In this document: one piece after another, positions 45,070-53,592 of the stretch | Position numbering within the stretch: the stretch's first letter is position 1 | Layout: each line of letters starts with the position of its first letter | Assembly (NCBI GenBank): GCA_900320845.1 | Contig: ONTS01000006.1 | Location: 1-64,000 of the forward strand | DNA length: 64,000 nucleotides | Reading direction: 5' to 3' | Source of the DNA: an uncultured Prevotellaceae bacterium | GTDB lineage: Bacteria; Bacteroidota; Bacteroidia; Bacteroidales; Bacteroidaceae | Made by a program: the position numbers and the translations under genes | The notes under the pieces: model-generated | Seen by the model: only the letters and a program-made list of their open reading frames with translations | Database searches by the model: none | What the model was told of the DNA's origin: nothing

Positions 45070-46521
45070 ATGATAGACAAAGAAAAAGCCAAACTTAACA
45101 TGAAGCGGCAATGGATAAAGTTTGCCATCGTTACAGCTCTGTACCTTCTCTTCCTCATTTGGGTGAAGAGCTGGTTGGGTCTCATTGTAGTACCCTTCAT
45201 CTACGATGCATACATCTCCAAAAAGATACGTTGGCAGTGGTGGCGCGACAGCGAGAAGCCCATACGCGTGCTGATGAGCTGGGTGGACGCCCTGATTTTT
45301 GCCCTTGTGGCGGTGTACTTCATCAACATATTCTTCTTCCAGAACTACGTCATCCCCTCATCTTCGCTTGAGAAGTCGCTTCTTCGAGGCGATTATCTGT
45401 TCGTTTCGAAGCTGAGCTATGGTCCTCGCATCCCGATGACGCCTTTGACCATGCCTCTGACGCAGCACACCCTGCCCATAGTGAACAGCAAGTCGTATAT
45501 CAGCTGGCCGCAATGGGACTACCGTCGCGTGAAGGGTCTGGGACATGTAGAGCTCAACGACATCGTGGTGTTCAACGTACCGTCGGGCGATACGGTGATG
45601 AAAGCCGACCAATACCAGGCTCAGGACTTCTATCAGACCTGCTATGCCTACGCCAATCAAAACTACGGCAAGCCCGATAGTCTCGTAGCTGTCCTCAACC
45701 CGCAGCAGCAATGGGACTACTACCATAGCCTGCTGGCAACGGGTAGCGTTATGATAAAGCAGAATGAAGGCGAGTTTGGCAAACTGCTGTGGCGTCCTGT
45801 CGACCGTCGGGAAAATTATGTAAAACGCTGTGTCGGACTTCCTGGCCAAAAACTGGAGATAAGAAACCAACGCGTGTACTTAGACGGAAAGATGAACAAA
45901 GAACCCGACAATGTGCAGTACACCTATTGGGTGAAGTTGCAGCCGGGAGTGGTGTTCTCCGACAACGACATGGTGGAGATGGACATTAGCGTGGAGGACT
46001 ATAATGCCTTCAATCAGAACGGATTTCTGTCGCTAACCAACCGCGCATACAACATGTTGCGCCAGCGTAAAGACCTGGTGCAGAGCATTCAGCCCGTAAG
46101 CGACAAAGAGTTTGCCGACAACAGTAAGCTATATCCCCTCACAGGATACCACCATTGGACGCGAGACAACTATGGTCCTGTGGTGATACCGAAGAAAGGG
46201 ATGACCATCAAGCTTGACATGAAGAATATTGCAGTGTACGAGCGTCCTATCCGCATCTATGAAAAGAACAAACTGGAAGTGCGTGGCGGCAAGATATATA
46301 TCAATGACAAGCCAGCGACGCAGTATACCTTCAAGATGGACTACTATTGGATGATGGGTGACAACCGTCACAACTCGCTCGATTCACGCTACTGGGGTTT
46401 TGTGCCCGAAGACCACATCGTGGGTAAGCCCATCATGATATGGCTGTCGGTAAATCCGGAGAATGTTGGTCCCAAAATACGTTGGAACCGTATGTTCCGC
46501 TGGGTGGACAACATTAAGTAA
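45070..46521 (+). CDS. lepB: Signal peptidase I, long Bacteroidetes form
   Basis: A 483-residue inner-membrane protease that removes signal peptides. Two N-terminal membrane segments lie at about 16-46 and 70-92. The catalytic serine is in YVIPSSSLEKSLLRGDYLF (about Ser99) and the base lysine in ENYVKRCVGLPGQKLEIR. The C-terminal box DYYWMMGDNRHNSLDSRYWG is present. A large insert between the Ser and Lys boxes and another after them make it nearly twice the usual length, as known in Bacteroidetes. A second lepB, common in related genomes here, is absent; wbqC follows. Confidence 0.94.
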   Translation: MIDKEKAKLNMKRQWIKFAIVTALYLLFLIWVKSWLGLIVVPFIYDAYISKKIRWQWWRDSEKPIRVLMSWVDALIFALVAVYFINIFFFQNYVIPSSSLEKSLLRGDYLFVSKLSYGPRIPMTPLTMPLTQHTLPIVNSKSYISWPQWDYRRVKGLGHVELNDIVVFNVPSGDTVMKADQYQAQDFYQTCYAYANQNYGKPDSLVAVLNPQQQWDYYHSLLATGSVMIKQNEGEFGKLLWRPVDRRENYVKRCVGLPGQKLEIRNQRVYLDGKMNKEPDNVQYTYWVKLQPGVVFSDNDMVEMDISVEDYNAFNQNGFLSLTNRAYNMLRQRKDLVQSIQPVSDKEFADNSKLYPLTGYHHWTRDNYGPVVIPKKGMTIKLDMKNIAVYERPIRIYEKNKLEVRGGKIYINDKPATQYTFKMDYYWMMGDNRHNSLDSRYWGFVPEDHIVGKPIMIWLSVNPENVGPKIRWNRMFRWVDNIK

Positions 46522-46607
46522 GGGAACGTTGTCAGCGAAGTTTCCGCCCTAAATTGCGCCCCGTTCCGACAGTGTTTCACCCGTTGTCCGCAGCTTATTC
46601 TTCAGCC

Positions 46608-47234
46608 ATGCCCGCACCTCTGCTCTCCACCACTTATTTCGGTCCTGTGGAATGGTATTCCCTTTTGGCACGCCACACGTCGGTGTGGTTGGAGGCTTGC
46701 GAGACCTTTCCTAAACAAAGCTACCGTAACCGCTGCCACATTGCCGGTGTGAGCGGCATGTTGGCGCTTACCGTGCCTGTGGAAGGCGCCTCCTCGGGGC
46801 ACACACCGCTGAAAGAGGTGCGCCTCAGCGACCACGGCAACTGGCGGCGACAGCATTGGCACGCGCTGCAGACAGCCTACGGCGACAGTCCATTCTTTGT
46901 GTACTATGCCGACGACCTGCGTCGTTTCTTCGAACGACGGTGGACCTATCTGTGGGACTTCAACCTCTCCATCATAGAATGTATGTGCGAGTTGCTCGAC
47001 ATTCATCCCGTGATACATGAGACAACGGTCTACGAGCATAGCCCTTCAGCGTATACCGACCTGCGCAACGCCATCCATCCTAAGCAGCCCTTGCCCGACA
47101 GTTGCCCCACGGTGGGGCCTTACTATCAGGTGTTTGCCCACCGACAAGGCTTCGTGCCGCATCTCAGCATCTTGGACCTGCTGTGCAACGAGGGCACGGA
47201 GAGCATACTGAGGCTGCTCGACAATGCGAAATAA
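46608..47234 (+). CDS. WbqC family protein
   Basis: A 208-residue protein of the WbqC-like family: STTYFGPVEWYSLLAR, CHIAGVSGMLALTVPVEG, KEVRLSDHGNWRRQHWHALQ and NLSIIECMCELL are family stretches. The family is suggested to act in polysaccharide synthesis but the reaction is unknown. The start at 46608 (MPAPLLSTTYFG) fits the family; TTG at 46554 would add 18 unrelated residues. The lepB-wbqC order is common in Bacteroidales. Confidence 0.88.
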   Translation: MPAPLLSTTYFGPVEWYSLLARHTSVWLEACETFPKQSYRNRCHIAGVSGMLALTVPVEGASSGHTPLKEVRLSDHGNWRRQHWHALQTAYGDSPFFVYYADDLRRFFERRWTYLWDFNLSIIECMCELLDIHPVIHETTVYEHSPSAYTDLRNAIHPKQPLPDSCPTVGPYYQVFAHRQGFVPHLSILDLLCNEGTESILRLLDNAK

Positions 47235-47265
47235 ATAGCCTGTAGCCATACAGGCTATTGCATTT
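47234..47265 (+). terminator. Hairpin at the wbqC stop codon
   Basis: AATAGCCTGTA (47234-47244) and TACAGGCTATT (47249-47259) form a perfect 11-bp stem with a 4-base loop, then GCATTTTATT. It starts at the last base of the stop codon. Confidence 0.8.
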
Positions 47266-47271
47266 TATTCG

Positions 47272-47279
47272 TACCTTTG
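47272..47279 (+). promoter_or_regulatory. -7 box of the flippase gene
   Basis: TACCTTTG, 34 bases before the ATG at 47313, just after the wbqC hairpin. No -33 TTTG. It argues against the TTG start at 47277. Confidence 0.5.
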
Positions 47280-47312
47280 GCAGTTGAAACGTCCTTTTCC
47301 ACGTCAATCGTT

Positions 47313-48764
47313 ATGGCAAGTCTGAAGTTGTTAGCCAAAGAAACAGCCATCTATGGCATGAGCAGCATTGTAGGTAGATTTCTGAACTACCTGCTTGTTC
47401 CTCTGTATACGGTGAAATTGTCGGCTGCCAGTGGCGGATATGGCATCATAACGAACGTGTATGCCTACGTGGCATTGTTCCTGGTGCTGCTCACCTATGG
47501 TATGGAGACCACCTTCTTCCGCTTTGCCAATAAGGGCGAAGACGAGCCTTTGCACGTGTACAATACGACATTGACGATGGTGGGATTCACCTCGCTGCTG
47601 TTCATCATGCTGCTTTGGCTGTTTGTGCATCCCCTGGCGAGTGCCATGGGCTACGCCGATCATCCCGAGTATGTGGGTGTGATGGGCACCACGGTGGCTA
47701 TAGACGCCGTGCAGTGCATACCATTTGCCTTCCTGCGTTTTCAGCATAAGGCGAAGAAGTTTTTCCTGCTGAAGATTATTTTTGTGGTGTTGAACATCAC
47801 GCTGAACCTCATCTACTTCGTCATCCTCGACGGCAAGGACCCCGGCTATGCCTTCTACATCAACCTGTGGTGCACCGCCGGCATCACGTTCCTGTTCTAT
47901 AAGGAGCTGCTCGGTGTGCGACTGAACTTCGACATCCCCCTGCTGCGACGGATGTTGCGCTACGCTTGGCCTATCCTGGTGCTCGGCATAGCTGGCATAC
48001 TGAACCAAACGGCAGACAAGATACTCTTCCCTTATATTTATAAAGGTAGCGATGCGCATAGCCAACTGGGCATATATGGTGCCGCATCGAAGATTGCCAT
48101 GATTATGGCTATGATAACACAGGCCTTCCGTTATGCCTACGAGCCGTTTGTGTTCGGCAAGGCTCGCGACGCCGACAGCAAACAACAGTATGCCACTGCC
48201 ATGAAGGCGTTTGTCGTCTTCACACTGCTGGCATTCCTCATGGTGATGGGCTACATGGACGTACTGCGCCATATCATTGGCAGAGACTACTGGAGCGGTC
48301 TGCGCGTGGTGCCCATCGTGATGGCAGCCGAGATAATGATGGGTATCTACTTCAACCTGTCCTTCTGGTATAAACTTACCGACCGCACCATTTGGGGTGC
48401 CATCTTCTCAGGCATCGGTTGTGCGGTGCTCATCACAGTAAACATCATCTTCGTACCCCGCTTTGGCTATATGGCATGTGCCTGGGCAGGCGTGGCAGGC
48501 TACGGAGTGGCCATGGTGCTGTCGTATGTGGTAGGACAACGCTACTATCCGATACAATATCCGCTGAAAAGCATAGGCTTCTACACCGTGATGGCAGCAG
48601 TATGCTTTGCCGTGATTTACCTTTCCAACACCCGCCTCGACACGCTGGCAGCGCTGGCGGTGAACACGTTGGTGGTGGGTGCCTTTGCCTGGTACGTTAT
48701 CCGTAAGGAGATGCCGCAGCTGACGCAGCGCATCATGAACAAGACACATCGATACAACACATAA
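47313..48764 (+). CDS. Polysaccharide/oligosaccharide flippase (MOP superfamily)
   Basis: A 483-residue inner-membrane protein with about 14 hydrophobic segments, the Wzx/MATE-like fold. N-terminus SLKLLAKETAIYGMSSIVGRFLNYLLVPLY split over the first two segments matches lipid-linked oligosaccharide flippases; LRYAWPILVLGIAGILNQTADK marks the middle pore helix. It likely moves undecaprenyl-linked sugars outward. It starts a new unit after the wbqC hairpin and is followed 14 bases later by the S46 peptidase. Confidence 0.9.
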   Translation: MASLKLLAKETAIYGMSSIVGRFLNYLLVPLYTVKLSAASGGYGIITNVYAYVALFLVLLTYGMETTFFRFANKGEDEPLHVYNTTLTMVGFTSLLFIMLLWLFVHPLASAMGYADHPEYVGVMGTTVAIDAVQCIPFAFLRFQHKAKKFFLLKIIFVVLNITLNLIYFVILDGKDPGYAFYINLWCTAGITFLFYKELLGVRLNFDIPLLRRMLRYAWPILVLGIAGILNQTADKILFPYIYKGSDAHSQLGIYGAASKIAMIMAMITQAFRYAYEPFVFGKARDADSKQQYATAMKAFVVFTLLAFLMVMGYMDVLRHIIGRDYWSGLRVVPIVMAAEIMMGIYFNLSFWYKLTDRTIWGAIFSGIGCAVLITVNIIFVPRFGYMACAWAGVAGYGVAMVLSYVVGQRYYPIQYPLKSIGFYTVMAAVCFAVIYLSNTRLDTLAALAVNTLVVGAFAWYVIRKEMPQLTQRIMNKTHRYNT

Positions 48765-48778
48765 AACAATACCTTATT

Positions 48779-50920
48779 ATGAAAAAAATTATTCTTTCCC
48801 TTTGCATGCTCACGGCTTTCCTCGGTGTTAAAGCCGATGAAGGCATGTGGACATTGTACAACCTTCCTCCCGCTGTGTACGCCCAGATGAAGGCCGAAGG
48901 TTTCCGCATGAGTTACGACGATTTGTATCAGGGCGACCTGGCGCTGAAGAACACCGTGGTGAACTTCTCGGGTTTCTGCTCGGGTGTGGTTGTTTCGCCC
49001 AACGGATTGGTGTTCACCAACCACCACTGCGGCTTCGAAGCCATCCGCAGCCACTCCACCGTGGAACACGACTATATGCTGAACGGCTTCTACGCACGCT
49101 CCTATGAGGAAGAACTTCCTAACGAAAACATGTTCGTTGCTTTCATGATCAGCCAGGAAGACATCACCCCTCGCCTTAAGGCTATGGGCCTGGAATCGAT
49201 GACATTATCAGCACAAGAGGCATTCATCGACTCCATCCAGCGCGTGATGGAAGATTCTGTGAAAGCCATCGACCCCACCTACTCGCTGGAGATAGATCCC
49301 TTCTTCGAGGGCAACAGCTATTATGCCACCGTGTATCAGCGCTTCCCCGACCTGCGTCTGGTGTTCACTGTTCCCAAGTCGATGGGTAAGTTCGGCGGCG
49401 AGACAGACAACTGGATGTGGCCTCGTCAGACATGCGACTTCTCGGTGTTCCGCATCTATGCCGACCCCAAGACCAACGGCCCGGCTCAGTATAGCGAAAA
49501 CAACGTGCCTTACCACCCCGCTCACTGGGCTCCTGTATCCCTCGACGGCTACAAACCAGGCGACTTTGCCATGACAGTGGGCTATCCCGGCAGCACTCAG
49601 CGCTACCTCTCATCATACGGTATTAAGGAGATGCGCGACGCACAGAATGCTCCCCGGGCCCAGGTGCGCGGTGTCAAGCAGGAAGTGATGGCCCGACACA
49701 TGAAGGCTTCGGAAGCAGTACGCATCAAGTACGACTCCAAATATGCCGAGAGCAGCAACTATTGGAAGAACTCTATTGGCATGAACAAGTGCATCGACAG
49801 CATAGGTATCATCCAGCAAAAGGCCGAATACGAAGCAAAGCTTCAGAAGTGGATGGACGAGACAGGTCTGTACAAAGATAAACTCGACCTGCAGAAGCTG
49901 GGACAGCTCTATAATGCGCGTGCAGGTCTTACCTATAATTTCACCTATTTCATTGAAAGCTTCTGGCGTACCAGCGAGTTCGGCACACGCGCACTGCGCA
50001 TTCTCAATGCCAACAAGCTCGAAGGCCCTGCCACCAAGCCCGAGAAACAGTACTACGTATTCCGCGACAACAGCGACGAATGGGACGAAGCACTTGACAA
50101 AGAAGTGCTCGCAGCCATGCTGAAAAACTATAAAGAGCATGTCGACGCAGCCATACTCCCCAACTTCTACAAGACCATAGAAAAGAAGTTCAAGAACGAC
50201 TACAAGGCATACGTTGATTATCTGTACAAGAAGTCTGTGCTGATGAAGCCCGGAGAGAAAATCTATGTCAACAGCAAAGCTTTCAAAAAAGACCCTGGTG
50301 TCAGCTTCGGAGCCGACCTCTTCTTAAGCATCAGCATGATACAGATGAGCCTGATGGCACGTAACAACGAGATAGAAGAGATGGAGAAGACGCTCTGCGC
50401 CGCCAAGCTTCGCATGGAACAAGACCTGCCTCACTACTCGGATGCCAACTTCACCATGCGTCTTAGCTACGGACAGGTAGGCGGATATATGCTCAATGGT
50501 CAGCCCTCAGGCTACTACACCACCGCAGAAAGCATCATAGAGAAGATGAACCGCGCTCACGAAAACGACGAATACTTCGCTGAACCCATCATGCACGAGC
50601 TGCTGTCGGCCGACGACTACGGTCAGTATACCGACAAAGACTCGAAAAAACTGCAACTGTGCTTCCTGACAAACAACGACATCACTGGCGGTAACAGCGG
50701 CTCACCGATGTTCGACGGTGACGGAAGACTCATCGGTCTGGCATTCGACGGCAACTGGGACAGCCTCTCCTCCGACATTAACTTCGACCGCGAACTGGCA
50801 CGATGCATCGGCGTCGACATCCGCTTTGTGCTCTACCTGATGGACAAGTGGGGACATGCCGACCGTCTGCTGAAAGAAATCAATCCTCAGTTCAAAGCCG
50901 ACATGCAGGTGAAACGGTAA
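48779..50920 (+). CDS. S46 family dipeptidyl-peptidase, DPP7-like
   Basis: A 713-residue periplasmic peptidase that takes dipeptides off peptide N-termini, important for these amino-acid-using bacteria. Signal peptide through FLGVKA. The chymotrypsin-like part has VVSPNGLVFTNHHCGFEAIR (His of the triad) and GGNSGSPMFDGDGRLIGLAF with catalytic Ser640. The helical domain between them is present. Eighteen residues past the serine lies Gly658 (FDGNWDS). In P. gingivalis, glycine at this place marks DPP7 (hydrophobic P1) and arginine marks DPP11 (acidic P1), so this one is probably DPP7-like. It ends 30 bases before tatA. Confidence 0.92.
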   Translation: MKKIILSLCMLTAFLGVKADEGMWTLYNLPPAVYAQMKAEGFRMSYDDLYQGDLALKNTVVNFSGFCSGVVVSPNGLVFTNHHCGFEAIRSHSTVEHDYMLNGFYARSYEEELPNENMFVAFMISQEDITPRLKAMGLESMTLSAQEAFIDSIQRVMEDSVKAIDPTYSLEIDPFFEGNSYYATVYQRFPDLRLVFTVPKSMGKFGGETDNWMWPRQTCDFSVFRIYADPKTNGPAQYSENNVPYHPAHWAPVSLDGYKPGDFAMTVGYPGSTQRYLSSYGIKEMRDAQNAPRAQVRGVKQEVMARHMKASEAVRIKYDSKYAESSNYWKNSIGMNKCIDSIGIIQQKAEYEAKLQKWMDETGLYKDKLDLQKLGQLYNARAGLTYNFTYFIESFWRTSEFGTRALRILNANKLEGPATKPEKQYYVFRDNSDEWDEALDKEVLAAMLKNYKEHVDAAILPNFYKTIEKKFKNDYKAYVDYLYKKSVLMKPGEKIYVNSKAFKKDPGVSFGADLFLSISMIQMSLMARNNEIEEMEKTLCAAKLRMEQDLPHYSDANFTMRLSYGQVGGYMLNGQPSGYYTTAESIIEKMNRAHENDEYFAEPIMHELLSADDYGQYTDKDSKKLQLCFLTNNDITGGNSGSPMFDGDGRLIGLAFDGNWDSLSSDINFDRELARCIGVDIRFVLYLMDKWGHADRLLKEINPQFKADMQVKR

Positions 50921-50950
50921 AAATCACACACCTATATACGACATAAACAG

Positions 50951-51175
50951 ATGGAAAACACCCTGTTATTTCTCAACCTCGGCACTGGCGAGATTATCAT
51001 TATTGCCCTGATTGTGCTGCTGCTGTTCGGTGGCAGAAAAATTCCCGAGCTCATGCGTGGTCTGGGTAAAGGCGTGAAGAGTTTCAAAGACGGCATGAAC
51101 GATGTGAAAAACATTGACGATACGTCTAGCGACTCTTCTGCCGCCAACGCCGACGAAAAGCAAAGCGACAGCTGA
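50951..51175 (+). CDS. tatA: Twin-arginine translocase subunit TatA/E
   Basis: A 74-residue membrane protein that forms the Tat pore. One hydrophobic segment ([16 protein letters not shown]) is followed by the family amphipathic helix [20 protein letters not shown] with FGGRKIP, and a short acidic tail. No tatB is present nearby, so this protein probably serves both roles, as in minimal Tat systems. Its stop codon overlaps the tatC start (TGATG). Confidence 0.95.
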   Translation: MENTLLFLNLGTGEIIIIALIVLLLFGGRKIPELMRGLGKGVKSFKDGMNDVKNIDDTSSDSSAANADEKQSDS

Positions 51176-51924
51176 TGAGTGCCACGGAAGCCAGCTTCTG
51201 GGAGCACCTTGACGAGCTTCGCATCTGTCTGCTGCGATGTTTGCTGGTCGTTGGACTGGCAGGCATTGCAGCGTTTGCCCTTAAGGAGACCCTGTTCGAC
51301 ATCGTACTTGCCCCGCGCAGCAGTGAGTTTGTCACCTATCGGCTGTTGCATAGCAATGCCTTCAGCATCTCGTTGATGAACACCGAGCTCACCGAACAGT
51401 TTTTCACACACATGAAGGTGGCTCTCTATGCGGGCTTGCTGTTAGCTTCTCCATATGTAGTGTGGCAGCTGTTCGGCTTCATCGCTCCTGCACTCTACGA
51501 CAAAGAGCGGCATGTTGCCCTACGGGTGGGCGGTGCGGCCTATGCCATGTTTATGGTGGGCGTGTTCGTTTCCTACTTCATCGTCTTCCCGTTGACGCTG
51601 AAATTCCTCGCCACCTATCAGGTGAGCCCCGATGTGCGTAACATGCTCACACTGCAAAGCTACATCGACACGCTGCTTATGCTGTCGCTGGTGATGGGCA
51701 TCGTCTTCGAACTACCCGTGGTATGCGCCCTGCTCTCACGCATGAACATCTTGCACAAAGGCCTCATGCAGCACTATCGGCGCCACGCAATAGTAGCCAT
51801 ACTCATCGCAGCAGCCATCATCACCCCTTCAGGCGACGCTTTCACACTGTTCGTTGTGGCTCTGCCAATATATCTGCTCTACGAAGTGAGCATCCTGCTG
51901 GTGAAGAAACAGCGTATGACATAA
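51175..51924 (+). CDS. tatC: Twin-arginine translocase subunit TatC
   Basis: A 249-residue six-segment membrane protein that recognises the twin-arginine signal. The N-terminal FWEHLDELR is the conserved signal-binding stretch; FIAPALYDKERH in the first periplasmic-cytoplasmic loop and ELPVVCALLSRMNI and ITPSGDAFT are also typical. It overlaps tatA by one base and is followed by two genes with twin-arginine motifs. Confidence 0.96.
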   Translation: MSATEASFWEHLDELRICLLRCLLVVGLAGIAAFALKETLFDIVLAPRSSEFVTYRLLHSNAFSISLMNTELTEQFFTHMKVALYAGLLLASPYVVWQLFGFIAPALYDKERHVALRVGGAAYAMFMVGVFVSYFIVFPLTLKFLATYQVSPDVRNMLTLQSYIDTLLMLSLVMGIVFELPVVCALLSRMNILHKGLMQHYRRHAIVAILIAAAIITPSGDAFTLFVVALPIYLLYEVSILLVKKQRMT

Positions 51925-52002
51925 TTGCAAATACCAATCCATAAGAGCCGGTCCGAAAAGACACCGTACCGCTCTTTCACCTCAAACTATACCAACAACA
52001 AT

Positions 52003-53535
52003 ATGAATCTACGCAGAATACGACGGCTGATAGCAGCCGTATTTTTCCTGTTGCTGACATTTCTCTTTGTCGATGTAACAGGTGTGGCACACCATTGGTT
52101 TGCCTGGATGGCTAAAGTGCAGTTTGTACCAGCCGTATTGGCTATCAACGCCATAGCCATCATCGTATTAGTGGTGCTCACCCTCATCTTCGGACGCATC
52201 TATTGCTCGGTCATCTGCCCGCTGGGGGTGCTGCAAGATGTTGTGGGACATGTGTCGCACCGACGCAAAAAGCACAACTACAGCTACTCGAAAGCAGTGA
52301 GCTGGCTTCGCTGGCTGATGCTCGCCGTCATGGTGGCATCGGTCATCTTGGGACTTACCGTTCTCACTTCGCTGCTCGATCCCTACGGACACTACGGACG
52401 CTTTGCCACGGCTTTGCTGCAGCCCGTGTACCAACTGGGCAACAATGTGTTGGCATCAATGGCAGAAAGTTTTGACAGCTACACCTTCTATAGCGTTGAC
52501 GTGTGGCTGAAGAGTCTGCCGGTGCTCATCACGTCAGCCGTAGTCACTGTCGCCATCGGTATCCTGGCATGGCGCAACGGACGCACCTACTGCAACACTA
52601 TCTGCCCCGTCGGCACGTTGCTGGGACTGCTGTCGCGCTTCTCATGGCTGAAGATTCGTTTCCATGAGGACAAATGCCGCAACTGTTCACAGTGCACCCG
52701 CCACTGCAAGGCTTCGTGCATCGACTACAAGAACCACCATATAGACTACAGCCGTTGCGTAGTGTGCGGCAACTGTCTTGAGAGCTGCGAGTTCGGAGCG
52801 CTCACCTATGGCAGAAAAGGAACATCCAACGCCACTGCTACCACCTCCGACCCCATGACATCGGTGCCTGCCGATGCTGCTCCTGCAGCCGAGTCGGGCG
52901 GCGTAGGTAATGAGGGCAGACGCTCCTTCCTGCTTGCTACCGCCATGCTTGCCACCGCAGCACTGGCTCAGGAGAAGAAGAAAGTGGACGGCGGACTGGC
53001 TGAGATAGAGGAGAAAGTAGCCCCCTCACGCCAGACACCGCTCTCGCCTCCAGGTTCATGGAGCGCCCGCAACTTGGCAAGACACTGCACAGGCTGCCAG
53101 CTCTGCATAGCACAGTGCCCCAATCAGGTGCTACGTCCGGCGGGCGGGTTTATGACCATGATGCAACCCACGATGAGCTACGAGCGCGGCTACTGCCGTC
53201 CGGAGTGCACACATTGCTCGCAGGTTTGCCCCACCGACGCTATCCATCCCATCAGTGCAGAGGAGAAAGCCAGCACACAGATAGGTCATGCCGTGTGGAT
53301 AAAGAAAAACTGTGTTGCCATCACCGATGGTGTGGAGTGCGGCAACTGTGCCCGCCATTGCCCGACAGGCGCCATCGAGATGGTTCCCCTCGACGAAAAC
53401 GATGAAGAATCTCCCTTCGTTCCCTCCATCACCGAGAGCCGCTGCATAGGCTGCGGAGCCTGCGAAAACCTCTGTCCGGCACGACCCTTCACCGCCATCT
53501 ACGTGGAAGGGCACGAGGAACATCACACCTATTGA
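52003..53535 (+). CDS. Membrane poly-ferredoxin, NapH-like and NapG-like halves fused, with internal twin-arginine motif
   Basis: A 510-residue predicted electron-transfer protein. The N-terminal half has about four membrane segments with the paired CxxxCP motifs GRIYCSVICPLGVL and GRTYCNTICPVGTLLG of NapH/CcoG-type proteins, then two 4Fe-4S sites (CRNCSQCTRHC, CVVCGNCLESC). A linker holds GRRSFLLATAMLATAALAQ at Arg306-Arg307, which looks like a Tat signal with a cleavage-like end. The C-terminal half has four more cysteine clusters (CTGCQLCIAQCPN, CRPECTHCSQVCPT, CVAITDGVECGNCARHCPTG, CIGCGACENLCPA), like NapG. Start chosen at ATG 52003; the frame from TTG 51925 adds 26 polar residues. No nap reductase is nearby; the neighbour reductase is the likely partner. 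Confidence 0.88.
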   Translation: MNLRRIRRLIAAVFFLLLTFLFVDVTGVAHHWFAWMAKVQFVPAVLAINAIAIIVLVVLTLIFGRIYCSVICPLGVLQDVVGHVSHRRKKHNYSYSKAVSWLRWLMLAVMVASVILGLTVLTSLLDPYGHYGRFATALLQPVYQLGNNVLASMAESFDSYTFYSVDVWLKSLPVLITSAVVTVAIGILAWRNGRTYCNTICPVGTLLGLLSRFSWLKIRFHEDKCRNCSQCTRHCKASCIDYKNHHIDYSRCVVCGNCLESCEFGALTYGRKGTSNATATTSDPMTSVPADAAPAAESGGVGNEGRRSFLLATAMLATAALAQEKKKVDGGLAEIEEKVAPSRQTPLSPPGSWSARNLARHCTGCQLCIAQCPNQVLRPAGGFMTMMQPTMSYERGYCRPECTHCSQVCPTDAIHPISAEEKASTQIGHAVWIKKNCVAITDGVECGNCARHCPTGAIEMVPLDENDEESPFVPSITESRCIGCGACENLCPARPFTAIYVEGHEEHHTY

Positions 53536-53592
53536 TGCTAGAGGCGTTAACAACAATCCACATGTAGCATAACCAAGAAAAAAGAATATCCC

